Of a stretch of DNA of 33,639 bases, positions 1 to 7,509 are shown in pieces. Made by a program: the position numbers and the translations under genes. The number at the start of each line of letters is the position of its first letter. Position 1 is the first letter of the stretch. Under the pieces are notes generated by a model. The model ran no database searches. It saw nothing but the letters and a program-made list of their open reading frames with translations, and was not told the origin of the DNA. The DNA lies in contig NZ_CAMLJQ010000047.1 of NCBI RefSeq assembly GCF_946480305.1, positions 1 to 33,639 on the forward strand. The letters are read 5' to 3'. The stretch is from an uncultured Caldimonas sp. (lineage in GTDB: Bacteria; Pseudomonadota; Gammaproteobacteria; Burkholderiales; Burkholderiaceae).

Positions 1-71
1 AGCAACGCAGCCTCTGCCACCGAGTGGCACCGCGGATCCGGCTCCGCCGGTCCGCTGGTGCCGCCCATTGA
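1..71 (+). repeat. Hairpin-rich intergenic repeat, copy A (partial)
   Basis: Nearly identical to 121-191, with about four mismatches, so the two lie 120 bp apart as a tandem pair; the window edge may cut this copy. Visible structure: tgccac/gtggca around cga (15-29). A longer nested stem pairs ggcacc (26-31) plus gcgga (32-36) with tccgc (51-55) and ggtgcc (57-62), with T56 bulged. Inside it is ccggc-tcc-gccgg. No coding signal is seen; open frames through it are rich in Arg, Gly and Pro. Confidence 0.8.
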
Positions 72-120
72 GCGACTCGCCCTGCGCGAAGAGGCTACGC
101 CGTGCGGCAAACATTGCTGC

Positions 121-302
121 AGCAACGCAGCCTCTGTCACCGAGTGGCACCGCGGATCCGGCTCCGCCGGTCCGCCAGTGCCGCCCCTTGAGGGGCTGAG
201 CCGGGACATGAACAGTCCCTGCGGACTGTTCGTGCCTGGCGAAGGGGCGAGCCTCCTGGCTCGCCGCGGCCTGCAGGGCCGCGAAGCGCGTAGGGGTGGT
301 CC
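121..302 (+). repeat. Hairpin-rich intergenic repeat, copy B (long form)
   Basis: The fullest copy in this orientation. Modules in order: the outer stem and ccggc-tcc-gccgg core shared with copy A; gcccc-ttga-ggggc; a 9-bp stem gaacagtcc/ggactgttc with loop ctgc (210-231); an 8-bp stem ggcgagcc/ggctcgcc with loop tcct (246-265); gcggcc/ggccgc with loop tgcag (266-282); and the end motif gtaggggtggtcc. The reverse complement of 28768-28926 follows the same order. It sits directly upstream of the response regulator gene, so it may also lie in that gene's leader or upstream region. Confidence 0.85.
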
Positions 303-348
303 ATTTTTTAAGCCACAATCCCCCATCGGCACTGCGCCGCATTCGTGA

Positions 349-978
349 GTGAGCATCGTGTCTGGCAAAGGCAAGATCCTGGTGGTGGACGACGACCGGC
401 TGGTGCTGGCCACCCTGACCCACGGCCTGTCGCAGGCAGGCTACGAGATCATCGACGCCGACAACGGCGACGACGCGATCCTGCTCGCGCGTGAACACCG
501 CCCGGCGCTCGCGCTGCTCGACATTCGCATGGAAGGCAAGAGCGGCTTCGACGTCGCTGCCTACCTGCGCGAATACCTGCAGATCCCGTTCATGTTTCTG
601 TCGGCGTTCTCCGATGACGAGACCCTCGAGAAAGTGAAGGAACTCGGCGCCGTGGCCTACCTGGTGAAGCCCTTGGACATCCGCCAGATCGTGCCGGCGG
701 TCGAGGCGGCCTTTGCCAGCCAGCATCGGCGCGACGACCAAGAGATGCCGTCTGCCATGCCAGGCGGCGACGAGGATGCCCAGGCGCTCGAACACGTCGT
801 GTCGATCGCGGTGGGCATCGCGATGCACCGCTTTTCGTTGACGCGCATGCAGGCGCTGGAGCGCCTGCGCCGGCAGGCCGCGCAGGAAAAGCTGTCGCTC
901 GAAGAGCAGAGCCGGCGCTTCGTCTCTGCGCTCGAAACCCTCAGCGCACCGGGTTCCTTCGAGCACTCCCAGACCTGA
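349..978 (+). CDS. Response regulator with REC and ANTAR RNA-binding domains
   Basis: 209 residues. The receiver domain (about 9-122) has the acidic cluster D14-D16, the phospho-acceptor D58 in LLDIRM, S85 at the switch Ser/Thr position and K107 in LVKPL. Residues about 148-198 are all-helical, with the spacing of an ANTAR domain as in AmiR/NasT. That family acts after phosphorylation by binding two-hairpin RNA motifs and preventing transcription termination. The chosen start is GTG at 349; a second GTG at 358 is possible and neither has a convincing ribosome-binding site. No partner kinase or sensor is adjacent in the same orientation, so its input and RNA targets are unknown. The hairpin repeat B lies immediately upstream. 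The domain call is solid; the target process is not inferable. Confidence 0.85.
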   Translation: MSIVSGKGKILVVDDDRLVLATLTHGLSQAGYEIIDADNGDDAILLAREHRPALALLDIRMEGKSGFDVAAYLREYLQIPFMFLSAFSDDETLEKVKELGAVAYLVKPLDIRQIVPAVEAAFASQHRRDDQEMPSAMPGGDEDAQALEHVVSIAVGIAMHRFSLTRMQALERLRRQAAQEKLSLEEQSRRFVSALETLSAPGSFEHSQT

Positions 979-1026
979 CGACGCGCGCCCCGCCGCTCGA
1001 GCGCCGAATGACGCGGCAAGCGTCTT

Positions 1027-1470
1027 TCAGCTCTTGCGCGACGGCTTGATGATCATCACGGAGCATCCGAGTTTGCGCGCGACATGGTAGGTGGTGCCGC
1101 CGAACAGCGTGCGGGTCAGGCTGCTGGTGCCGTGCGAACCCATCACCACCACGTCGGCGTTCCAACTGTTCGCGACGCCCAGGATCACCTGGGCGGCCTT
1201 GCCGATCTCGACGATGCCGTGGATCTCGGCCCAGCGGTCCTTGTGTGCACTGACGAGCGACAGCAGGCGTTCGCGCGTGTCGTTGACGAGCGTCGAGTTC
1301 ATCTGGCTCTTGAGCAGCAGGTGCTCGTCGTCCAGCGCGGCCGCCTGCTCGACGGCGTTGAGCAGGATCAAGGTGGCGTCGGGCGACGCCAGCCGTTCCA
1401 GTGCAACTTGCAGTGCGTTGATTGAATCGTTCGAGAAGTCGATCGGAACCAGAACGCGTTCGAATTTCAT
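1027..1470 (-). CDS. Universal stress protein (UspA family)
   Basis: 147 residues starting MKFERVLVPIDFS, the typical opening of single-domain Usp proteins, and ending in a VVVMGSHG segment, the usual nucleotide-loop region. The loop reads GSHG, nine residues, then GGT, close to the ATP-binding pattern G2xG9xG(S/T) but with Gly where Ser/Thr is usual; ATP binding is therefore plausible, not certain. The start is set by GGAGGG five bases before the ATG; a longer frame upstream lacks such a site. Cytoplasmic. It lies downstream of the membrane histidine kinase on the same strand with a 177-bp gap, and its 3' end faces the ANTAR regulator. Usp proteins generally raise survival under starvation or oxygen stress; nothing here specifies the stress. 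Confidence 0.9.
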   Translation of the reverse strand: MKFERVLVPIDFSNDSINALQVALERLASPDATLILLNAVEQAAALDDEHLLLKSQMNSTLVNDTRERLLSLVSAHKDRWAEIHGIVEIGKAAQVILGVANSWNADVVVMGSHGTSSLTRTLFGGTTYHVARKLGCSVMIIKPSRKS

Positions 1471-1604
1471 GGACCCTCCACGGCCAAAAGAGGTTGTCGA
1501 CATGCGGTTTTTCCTCCCGCAGTTCGAGGACGGCCTTGTGTTGAACCAGGGGCTCAGGGGGAGGGTGCGGTTTTCGCACAAGGGTCTATGGGCGATGCTA
1601 TGCG

Positions 1605-1634
1605 CCGAGACCCTCGCGGCGTCTCGGTGTTTTT
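1605..1634 (+). terminator. Possible intrinsic terminator reading rightward
   Basis: A 7-bp stem ccgagac (1605-1611) / gtctcgg (1621-1627) with a 9-base loop is followed by tgtttttcc on the plus strand. No plus-strand gene ends just before it, so it would stop antisense or read-through transcription entering the histidine kinase from its 3' side. On the minus strand the hairpin lies just after the kinase stop but lacks a T run. Confidence 0.4.
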
Positions 1635-1647
1635 CCTGTCGCCGGTC

Positions 1648-3390
1648 CTAGCGTTGCCGCTTGGCTTCGCCCAGCGTGAAGAAGAACGTTGCGCCTTCGC
1701 CGACTTCGGACTCGGCCCAGATCTGCCCGCCATGCCGGCGCACGATGCGCTGCACGGTGGCCAGGCCCACGCCCGTGCCCTGGAAGTCGTTCGCGCTGTG
1801 CAGCCGCTGGAAGACGCCGAACAGGCGGTCCGCGAAGCGCATGTCGAAGCCGGCACCGTTGTCGCGCACGCGGTAGACGATGCGGCCGCCCTGGTTCTCG
1901 CTGCGGAACTCGATCACGGCATGGTCGCGCTTGGCGCTGTACTTCCACGCGTTGCCGATCAGGTTCTCCAGCGCCACGCGCAGCAGCGTCGGGTCGCCGT
2001 GCGCCGTCATGCCGTGGTCGATGCGCACGTCCACCAACCGCTCGGGCGACTGGCGCTTCAGGTCGTCGACGATGTAGGTGGCGAGCTGCGTGAGGTTGAC
2101 CGGCTGCTGCTGCACCGGCTTGGCGGAAAGCTGCGAGAGCGCCAGCAACGCATCGATCATGCCGTTCATGCGCGCAGCGGCGCCGAGCACGCGATCGAGG
2201 TGATCGTTGCCGATGCGGTCCAGCGCCCGGCCGTAGTCTTCCTTGAGGATCTTCGTGAAACCTTCGACCACCCGGATCGGCGCGCGCAGATCGTGCGACA
2301 CGGTGTAGCTGAATGACTCCAGCTCACGCTCGGCCGCTTGCCGCTCCAGTTGCGCGGCTTCGTCGGCATGGGCCGTCGATGGCGTGAAGACCGCCAGCAA
2401 GGCATGCCGCTGCGTGCCGCCGTGTTCGAAAGTGAAGGTGTCGATCTGTGCCTGCCACGGTGTGCCGGCGGCGGCAGGCGCCTCGCGTTCCGGCAATTCC
2501 TTGCCGAGCCGCTCGCAGACGACCGCAAGCGGCCACTCGGGCACGCGCTGCAGCTCGCCCAGCACTTCGCGCCCGAGCAGCTTGGCGGTCGATTCCCCGA
2601 GGTGCCGCGCGGCGAGGTCGTTGCAGTGGCGGATCAGGTAGCGCGCCGGATGGGCATCGTCAGACGACTCGGCGAGCACGACGGCGCTCGGCACGGTGTC
2701 GAGCAGGTGCAGTCCGATCTGACGTTCGAACTGCAACTCGGCGCGGCTGGACACATCGCGTGCGGTGCCCTGGTAGCCGGCGAACCGGCCCTCGGCATCG
2801 AAGCGCGGCACGCCACGCAACAGCCACAGGCTGGTGCGTCCGTCGCCCTCCCGCCGGTGCGCAGGCAGCGCCTCGAAGGCGCGCTGCGCGTCGAGCATCT
2901 GGCGGTGCGCCAGCCAGAGCTGGGCGTCGCTGTCGAAGTCGTCCCACAGTGTCTTGCCCAGGCGGGGTTCCACCTGCCAGTCGGCCGGCTGGGCGCCGGG
3001 GGGCGGGCGCATCAGCGTGAGGCGATGACGGGCATCGGTCTCCCAGTACCAGTCGGGCAGCAATTGCAGCAGGCTGCGCTGCTGCGCCTGCGCCAGGCGC
3101 TCGAGCGAGGCCAGGGTGTCGAGGCGGCGTGCAAACCACCAGGCGAGGCCGAGCATCAGCACGAGGCCCAGCACGAACACGAGCAGCAGCAGGCCGGACT
3201 CGACGAGCGAGCGCAATCCCTGCGCCCAGGATTGCGCAAGCCACGCGGCACCGGCGAGGCTCAGGCCCACCCAGGCGAGCGTGAGCCCGGCCCCCAGGCC
3301 CGCGGCGAAGAGCAAGCGCTTGCCTTGGGAAGCATCGTCGGTGGCGGGGGCGCGATCCATCCAACTCATTGTAAGTAGCGGTTCTCGCAT
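1648..3390 (-). CDS. Membrane-anchored PAS sensor histidine kinase
   Basis: 580 residues. Two hydrophobic helices (about 26-53 and 65-86) with little between them suggest a membrane anchor without a large periplasmic sensor. A PAS domain follows (about 95-220, starting LLQLLPDWYWETD), then a second, weaker PAS-like stretch. The dimerisation/phosphoacceptor segment has H366 in SYTVSHDLRAP, the phytochrome-like kinase class. The ATPase domain shows the N box (ALENLIGNAWKYS), DNGAGFD and GTGVGLA. There is no receiver domain, so its partner must be separate; the orphan REC-ANTAR protein at 349 or the REC-GGDEF-EAL protein at 7506 are candidates by position only. The ATG used has only a weak gggaa upstream; an alternative start is at 3369. 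It diverges from the giant hybrid kinase across about 170 bp. Confidence 0.88.
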   Translation of the reverse strand: MREPLLTMSWMDRAPATDDASQGKRLLFAAGLGAGLTLAWVGLSLAGAAWLAQSWAQGLRSLVESGLLLLVFVLGLVLMLGLAWWFARRLDTLASLERLAQAQQRSLLQLLPDWYWETDARHRLTLMRPPPGAQPADWQVEPRLGKTLWDDFDSDAQLWLAHRQMLDAQRAFEALPAHRREGDGRTSLWLLRGVPRFDAEGRFAGYQGTARDVSSRAELQFERQIGLHLLDTVPSAVVLAESSDDAHPARYLIRHCNDLAARHLGESTAKLLGREVLGELQRVPEWPLAVVCERLGKELPEREAPAAAGTPWQAQIDTFTFEHGGTQRHALLAVFTPSTAHADEAAQLERQAAERELESFSYTVSHDLRAPIRVVEGFTKILKEDYGRALDRIGNDHLDRVLGAAARMNGMIDALLALSQLSAKPVQQQPVNLTQLATYIVDDLKRQSPERLVDVRIDHGMTAHGDPTLLRVALENLIGNAWKYSAKRDHAVIEFRSENQGGRIVYRVRDNGAGFDMRFADRLFGVFQRLHSANDFQGTGVGLATVQRIVRRHGGQIWAESEVGEGATFFFTLGEAKRQR

Positions 3391-3406
3391 TTATTCCCGA
3401 CGGATC

Positions 3407-3423
3407 GCACGTTTCGGACGTGC
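3407..3423. promoter_or_regulatory. Inverted repeat in the divergent kinase promoter region
   Basis: gcacgt (3407-3412) and acgtgc (3418-3423) form a perfect inverted repeat around ttcgg. It lies 17 bp before the start of the leftward histidine kinase and about 135 bp before the chosen start of the rightward hybrid kinase, so it could be an operator shared by the two divergent genes or an RNA hairpin in one leader. No regulator is assigned. Confidence 0.3.
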
Positions 3424-3558
3424 ATGACGCGCAGAAGTGCACGCGGTGCGCGCAAGATGGCTCAAGTCTGCGCGCCGCGCACCGAAAACGGAGATGGAGT
3501 AGGACCCGCGGGCCGGCGGGACGCCGGGAGGGCCTGGCGACGGTCGCCCGTGCAAGAC

Positions 3559-6500
3559 ATGCCGAGGAATCAAACACCCACTTTGCGCCTGATGGCGGCG
3601 GGCGTGCTGGGCCTGACCGGCTGGGCGACGGCCGTGCTGGCCCAAGGGCCGCTGGCCGCCGCGGCCTCGCTCGCGCTCGCGCTGGTGGCGCTCGGGTGGG
3701 CGTGGCGCGCGCCCTCGCGCCGGACGGCCGAGGCGCCGCTGTCGTCGTTCCTGCCGGCGCTGCGCGATGACCTGCCTGCGTCGCCGCATGCCGTGCAGCA
3801 GCGGCTGGAGGCGCTGGAGTCCGTGGTCTCGGCCGTCAACGGCGCGAACACGCTGGGCGCGGCGATGGAGGGCGTCAGCCGCGCGCTGGGCCGGCACCTC
3901 GGTGCGCAGGCCTTTGCCGTGCTGCGGGTCGACGACTGGAACGGGGAAACCGGGCTGGTGTTCCCCTGGGACGAGCGCGGCGGCGGGCGCGAGAACCACG
4001 TGGACCTGAGCCTGCTGGGCACCATGCATGCCGCCGATGGACTGACCGGCACGGCGATTGCGCGGCACGCGGTCACGATCTGCGCGGACCTGCCCGGCGC
4101 CGGCAGCGCCGGGCACCGCCTGCGGCCGTCCGGCGCCCGGTGCGCCGTCGCGGTGCCGGTGTGGTCCGACGACGAACCGGTGGCGGTGGTCGAGTGGTAC
4201 GACCCGCAGACCTCGCCGGCGCATGACCATGTGCAGCAGTTGCTGTCGACCGCGATGTCGCTGCTTTCGCTGCTGGCGCGCCGCGAAGTGGCCCGCTCTG
4301 GAATGGAGCTGAGCCAGGAGCGCTCGCGCCGGCTGGCGATGGTGGCGTCTCGCGTCTCGAGCGGCGTGGTGATCGCAGACCGCCGCGGGCGCATCGAGTG
4401 GGTCAACGAAGCGTTCACGCGCATCACCGGGCGCGCCGCCGACGAGGTGATCGGCCGCGAATGCTGGAGCTTGATGAGCGACCCGCAGGCAGCGCGCGCG
4501 TTGCACGACGCCATCGGCAGCCGCGAGCATTTCAAGCTGCAGTACCGTGGCCAGCGCCAGCTGCCCGAGGGGCGCACCGAACCGTACTGGGGCGAAATCG
4601 ACGTGGCGCACGTGCTGGACGAGCAGGGCGCGCGTTTCGTCTTCCTGGGTGTGCTGACGGACGTGAGCGAGCGCGAAGAGCGTGCGGAGCAACTGGAAGG
4701 CGAGCGCGCGCATCTGAACGAGCTGATCGAGCATCTGCCGATCAGCCTGTACGTGATGGAGCCCAACGAGTTGCGGCTGCTGGCCGTGAACCGCCATGCG
4801 GAGCGCGAGTTCGCGATCCGCCGCGAGGAGATGATCGGCCTGCCCGCCGAAGATGCGCTGGGCCGCCAACTCACCGCGCTGATCCTGCCGTCGGTGCGCC
4901 GCGCGCTCGACAGCGGCGAGCCCGTCGAGGATGAATTCCTGTGGCGTTCCCATCGCCGTGGCGACCGCCATCTCAACGCGCGCTACATCTCGCTGCGCCA
5001 GGCCGACGGCTCGCCGCGCGCGGTGATCATCATCGCGCGCGACCTCACCGAGCGGCGCCGGGCCGAAGGCGCGCTGGTGGAGTCGGAGGCGCGCTTCCGG
5101 GAGTTCGCCGACGCGGTCGACGACCACCTCTTCATCACCAATCCGGACCGTTCGCATTTCCTGTACGTCAGCAACCGGCTGCACGACTTCTGGGGCGTCA
5201 CGCCCGACGAGCATGCGCGCAATCCGCGCGGCTACCTGAAGAACATCCCGCCGGAAGACCAGCCGATGTTGGACGAGCGCGAGCTGCGCGAACGCCAGCT
5301 GCTGCCGGTGGACTTCACGCACCGGCTCATGCACCCGACGCGGGGTCTGCGCTGGCTGCACACGCGCACCCGCGCGCGACGACTGCCCAACGGCGAGATC
5401 CGCGTCTACGGCTTGTGCACCGACATCACCGAGGAGCACGAGCGAGAGCAGGAGCTGCAGCGCGCGCGCGACGCCGCAGAGGCCGCCAGCCAGGCCAAGA
5501 GCCAGTTCATGGCGAACATGAGCCATGAGATCCGCACCCCGATGAACGGCATCCTCGGCATGACCGAATTGCTGCTGGGTACGTCGCTGAGCGAAAAGCA
5601 GCGGCGCTTCGCGCACGCGGTGTACCGTTCGGGCGAAAGCCTGCTGGAAATCATCAACGACATCCTGGACTTTTCGAAGATCGAGGCCGGCAAGCTCGAA
5701 CTGGCGCCGACCGACTTCGCGTTGCGCGCCGTGGTCGAGGACACGCTGGAGCTGATGGCGCCGCGCGCGCACGAGAAGTCGCTGGAATTGAGCTTTCGCG
5801 AGCAACCCGGGCTGCCGGCGGTGCTGCACGGCGACCCGTTGCGGTTGCGTCAGGTGCTGACCAACCTGGTGGCGAACGCGATCAAGTTCACCGAGCGTGG
5901 CGAGGTGGTGGTCGACGTGCAGCGCGCTACCGAAGGCGAGGCATCGTCACCGGGCCGGTTGCTGCTCGAATTCACGGTGCGCGACACCGGCATCGGTATC
6001 GCCCCGGAAGTGCTGCCGCGCCTGTTCAATGCCTTCACGCAGGCAAACGGCGGCATGGCACGCCGGTACGGCGGCACCGGCCTGGGTCTGGCGATCTCGA
6101 AACAGCTCGTCGAGATGATGGGAGGCACCATTCGCGCCAGCAGCATGCCCGGCCTCGGCTCGCAGTTCACCTTCAGCCTGCCTTTCGGGGTGACGGAGGA
6201 GGGGGCGGAGCACATGCCGGCCGACGCGCTGGAAATGCCGGCATTGCGCGTGCTCGTGGTGGAAGACCATGAGACCAACCGCACCGTGCTCGAAAACATG
6301 CTCGGCGCGTGGGGCATGCGGGTGACGCTGGCGAGCGACGGGCTGGAGGCACTGGACGTGCTGCGCCGCGAGCACGAACTCGGCGGCACCTTCGACCTCG
6401 CGCTGGTCGACATGTCGATGCCGCGCATGAACGGCGTTCAATTCGCGAAGGAGCTGCGCGCGTCGGCCGAGTGGCGGCATCTCAAGCTGATGCTGCTGTC

Positions 6501-7509
6501 GTCCGTGTCGAGCCCGGACGACGTGCGGGTCGCGCACGATGCCGGCTTTCACCGCTTCGTCTCCAAACCGGTGCGCAAGGTGGAACTGCGCCAAGCCATC
6601 CTGGGCTTGTCGGCCTTGCCGGTGCGTGAGCGTGAAACCCCGCTGCCGCGCCTCGATCGGCACGTGCTGGTGGTCGAGGACAACCCGGTGAACCAGGAAG
6701 TGATCCACCAGATGCTGCGCCGCCTCGGCTGCCGCACGCATCTGGCACATTCCGGAGTGGAGGGGCTGCGCGCCTTGTGCGAACATCGGTTCGATCTGGT
6801 GCTGATGGACATCCAGATGCCCGGCATGGACGGCGTGGAAACCCTGCGCTGGTTTCGCCGGGGCTCTGGCGGCCGTTTCACCTTCCTGACCCCGCCGGAC
6901 ACCCCGGTGCTGGCCGTCACGGCCAATGCGCTGGGTGGTGACGAGGAGCGCTTTCTTGCCCATGGATTCAACGACTACCTGTCCAAGCCGTTCCGCCAGA
7001 ACCAGTTGCTTGCCGTGCTGACGCATTGGCTGCGCCCGGTGGCCGAGGCCACCGGCGCCGCAGGCGCGCGAAATGCCACGCAAAGGAAGGTTGTGACCGA
7101 CACCAGTGCCGTGATGCCGGCCTCAAGGGAGACAGACATGATCGATCCGGATCCGCAGGTTTTCGACGCCGAGGCCGTGGCCCGCCTACGCGAGCTCGAT
7201 CCGCGGGGGGAAAACCAGCTTCTTGGCCGGCTTTTCCGGACTTTTCACACATCCTTGCTGCGTCTTGTCCCCCAAATGGAGGAAGCGCACGATATCAACG
7301 ATCTGGCCACAATCCGACTGACGGCCCACACGTTGAAATCGTCCTGTGCAAGCGTTGGTGCGCTCAAGTTGTCCGGCCTTTGTGCCGAAATCGAGTCCAT
7401 GATCCGATCCGGCCAACCCGGCCCCTTCGACACGCACATCGCAGCCATACGCCAGGAGACCGACCGCGTGCTGGAAAGCCTGAGCATCCTGCTGGGGTCC
7501 GACAGATGA
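3559..7509 (+). CDS. Giant hybrid histidine kinase (GAF, 3 PAS, HisKA, HATPase, 2 REC, HPt)
   Basis: 1316 residues from the chosen ATG. Two short membrane helices (about 11-27 and 31-50) lead into a coiled segment and a GAF domain (about 90-245). Three PAS domains follow (about 257-375, 385-505, 512-630). The kinase core has H656 in MSHEIRTPMNG, an N box LTNLVANAIKF, DTGIGIAP and GGTGLGLA. Two receivers follow, with D951 (ALVDMSMPRMNG) and D1084 (LVLMDIQMPGMDG), then a C-terminal HPt with H1257 in TAHTLKSS. A whole His-Asp-His relay is thus on one chain, ready to pass phosphate to a separate receiver. The frame is open back to 3424, but 3424-3558 encodes an Arg/Gly-rich stretch unlike the rest, so I start at MPRNQTP. 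Its stop overlaps the next gene's ATG (ATGA), implying translational coupling. Confidence 0.9.
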   Translation: MPRNQTPTLRLMAAGVLGLTGWATAVLAQGPLAAAASLALALVALGWAWRAPSRRTAEAPLSSFLPALRDDLPASPHAVQQRLEALESVVSAVNGANTLGAAMEGVSRALGRHLGAQAFAVLRVDDWNGETGLVFPWDERGGGRENHVDLSLLGTMHAADGLTGTAIARHAVTICADLPGAGSAGHRLRPSGARCAVAVPVWSDDEPVAVVEWYDPQTSPAHDHVQQLLSTAMSLLSLLARREVARSGMELSQERSRRLAMVASRVSSGVVIADRRGRIEWVNEAFTRITGRAADEVIGRECWSLMSDPQAARALHDAIGSREHFKLQYRGQRQLPEGRTEPYWGEIDVAHVLDEQGARFVFLGVLTDVSEREERAEQLEGERAHLNELIEHLPISLYVMEPNELRLLAVNRHAEREFAIRREEMIGLPAEDALGRQLTALILPSVRRALDSGEPVEDEFLWRSHRRGDRHLNARYISLRQADGSPRAVIIIARDLTERRRAEGALVESEARFREFADAVDDHLFITNPDRSHFLYVSNRLHDFWGVTPDEHARNPRGYLKNIPPEDQPMLDERELRERQLLPVDFTHRLMHPTRGLRWLHTRTRARRLPNGEIRVYGLCTDITEEHEREQELQRARDAAEAASQAKSQFMANMSHEIRTPMNGILGMTELLLGTSLSEKQRRFAHAVYRSGESLLEIINDILDFSKIEAGKLELAPTDFALRAVVEDTLELMAPRAHEKSLELSFREQPGLPAVLHGDPLRLRQVLTNLVANAIKFTERGEVVVDVQRATEGEASSPGRLLLEFTVRDTGIGIAPEVLPRLFNAFTQANGGMARRYGGTGLGLAISKQLVEMMGGTIRASSMPGLGSQFTFSLPFGVTEEGAEHMPADALEMPALRVLVVEDHETNRTVLENMLGAWGMRVTLASDGLEALDVLRREHELGGTFDLALVDMSMPRMNGVQFAKELRASAEWRHLKLMLLSSVSSPDDVRVAHDAGFHRFVSKPVRKVELRQAILGLSALPVRERETPLPRLDRHVLVVEDNPVNQEVIHQMLRRLGCRTHLAHSGVEGLRALCEHRFDLVLMDIQMPGMDGVETLRWFRRGSGGRFTFLTPPDTPVLAVTANALGGDEERFLAHGFNDYLSKPFRQNQLLAVLTHWLRPVAEATGAAGARNATQRKVVTDTSAVMPASRETDMIDPDPQVFDAEAVARLRELDPRGENQLLGRLFRTFHTSLLRLVPQMEEAHDINDLATIRLTAHTLKSSCASVGALKLSGLCAEIESMIRSGQPGPFDTHIAAIRQETDRVLESLSILLGSDR

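Noticed and set aside
1..302. CRISPR array suggested by the 120-bp periodic near-identical units
   Set aside because: Only two units, a repeat length of about 70 bp, internal multi-hairpin structure, and related single copies elsewhere; no cas genes.
58..348. A 96-codon open frame through the repeat copies before the ANTAR gene
   Set aside because: It consists of translated hairpin repeat, has no ribosome-binding site, and its composition is unlike the neighbouring proteins.
121..348. ANTAR-type two-hairpin RNA target upstream of the ANTAR regulator (autoregulation)
   Set aside because: The loops here are three to five bases long, not the six-base loops with fixed A and G of ANTAR targets, and the same hairpins occur elsewhere as repeats.
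3391..5829. An 812-codon open frame on the minus strand inside the giant hybrid kinase gene
   Set aside because: It is rich in Arg, Ala, His and Gln with no domain, and mirrors a gene with clear motifs on the other strand; such antisense frames are expected at this GC content.
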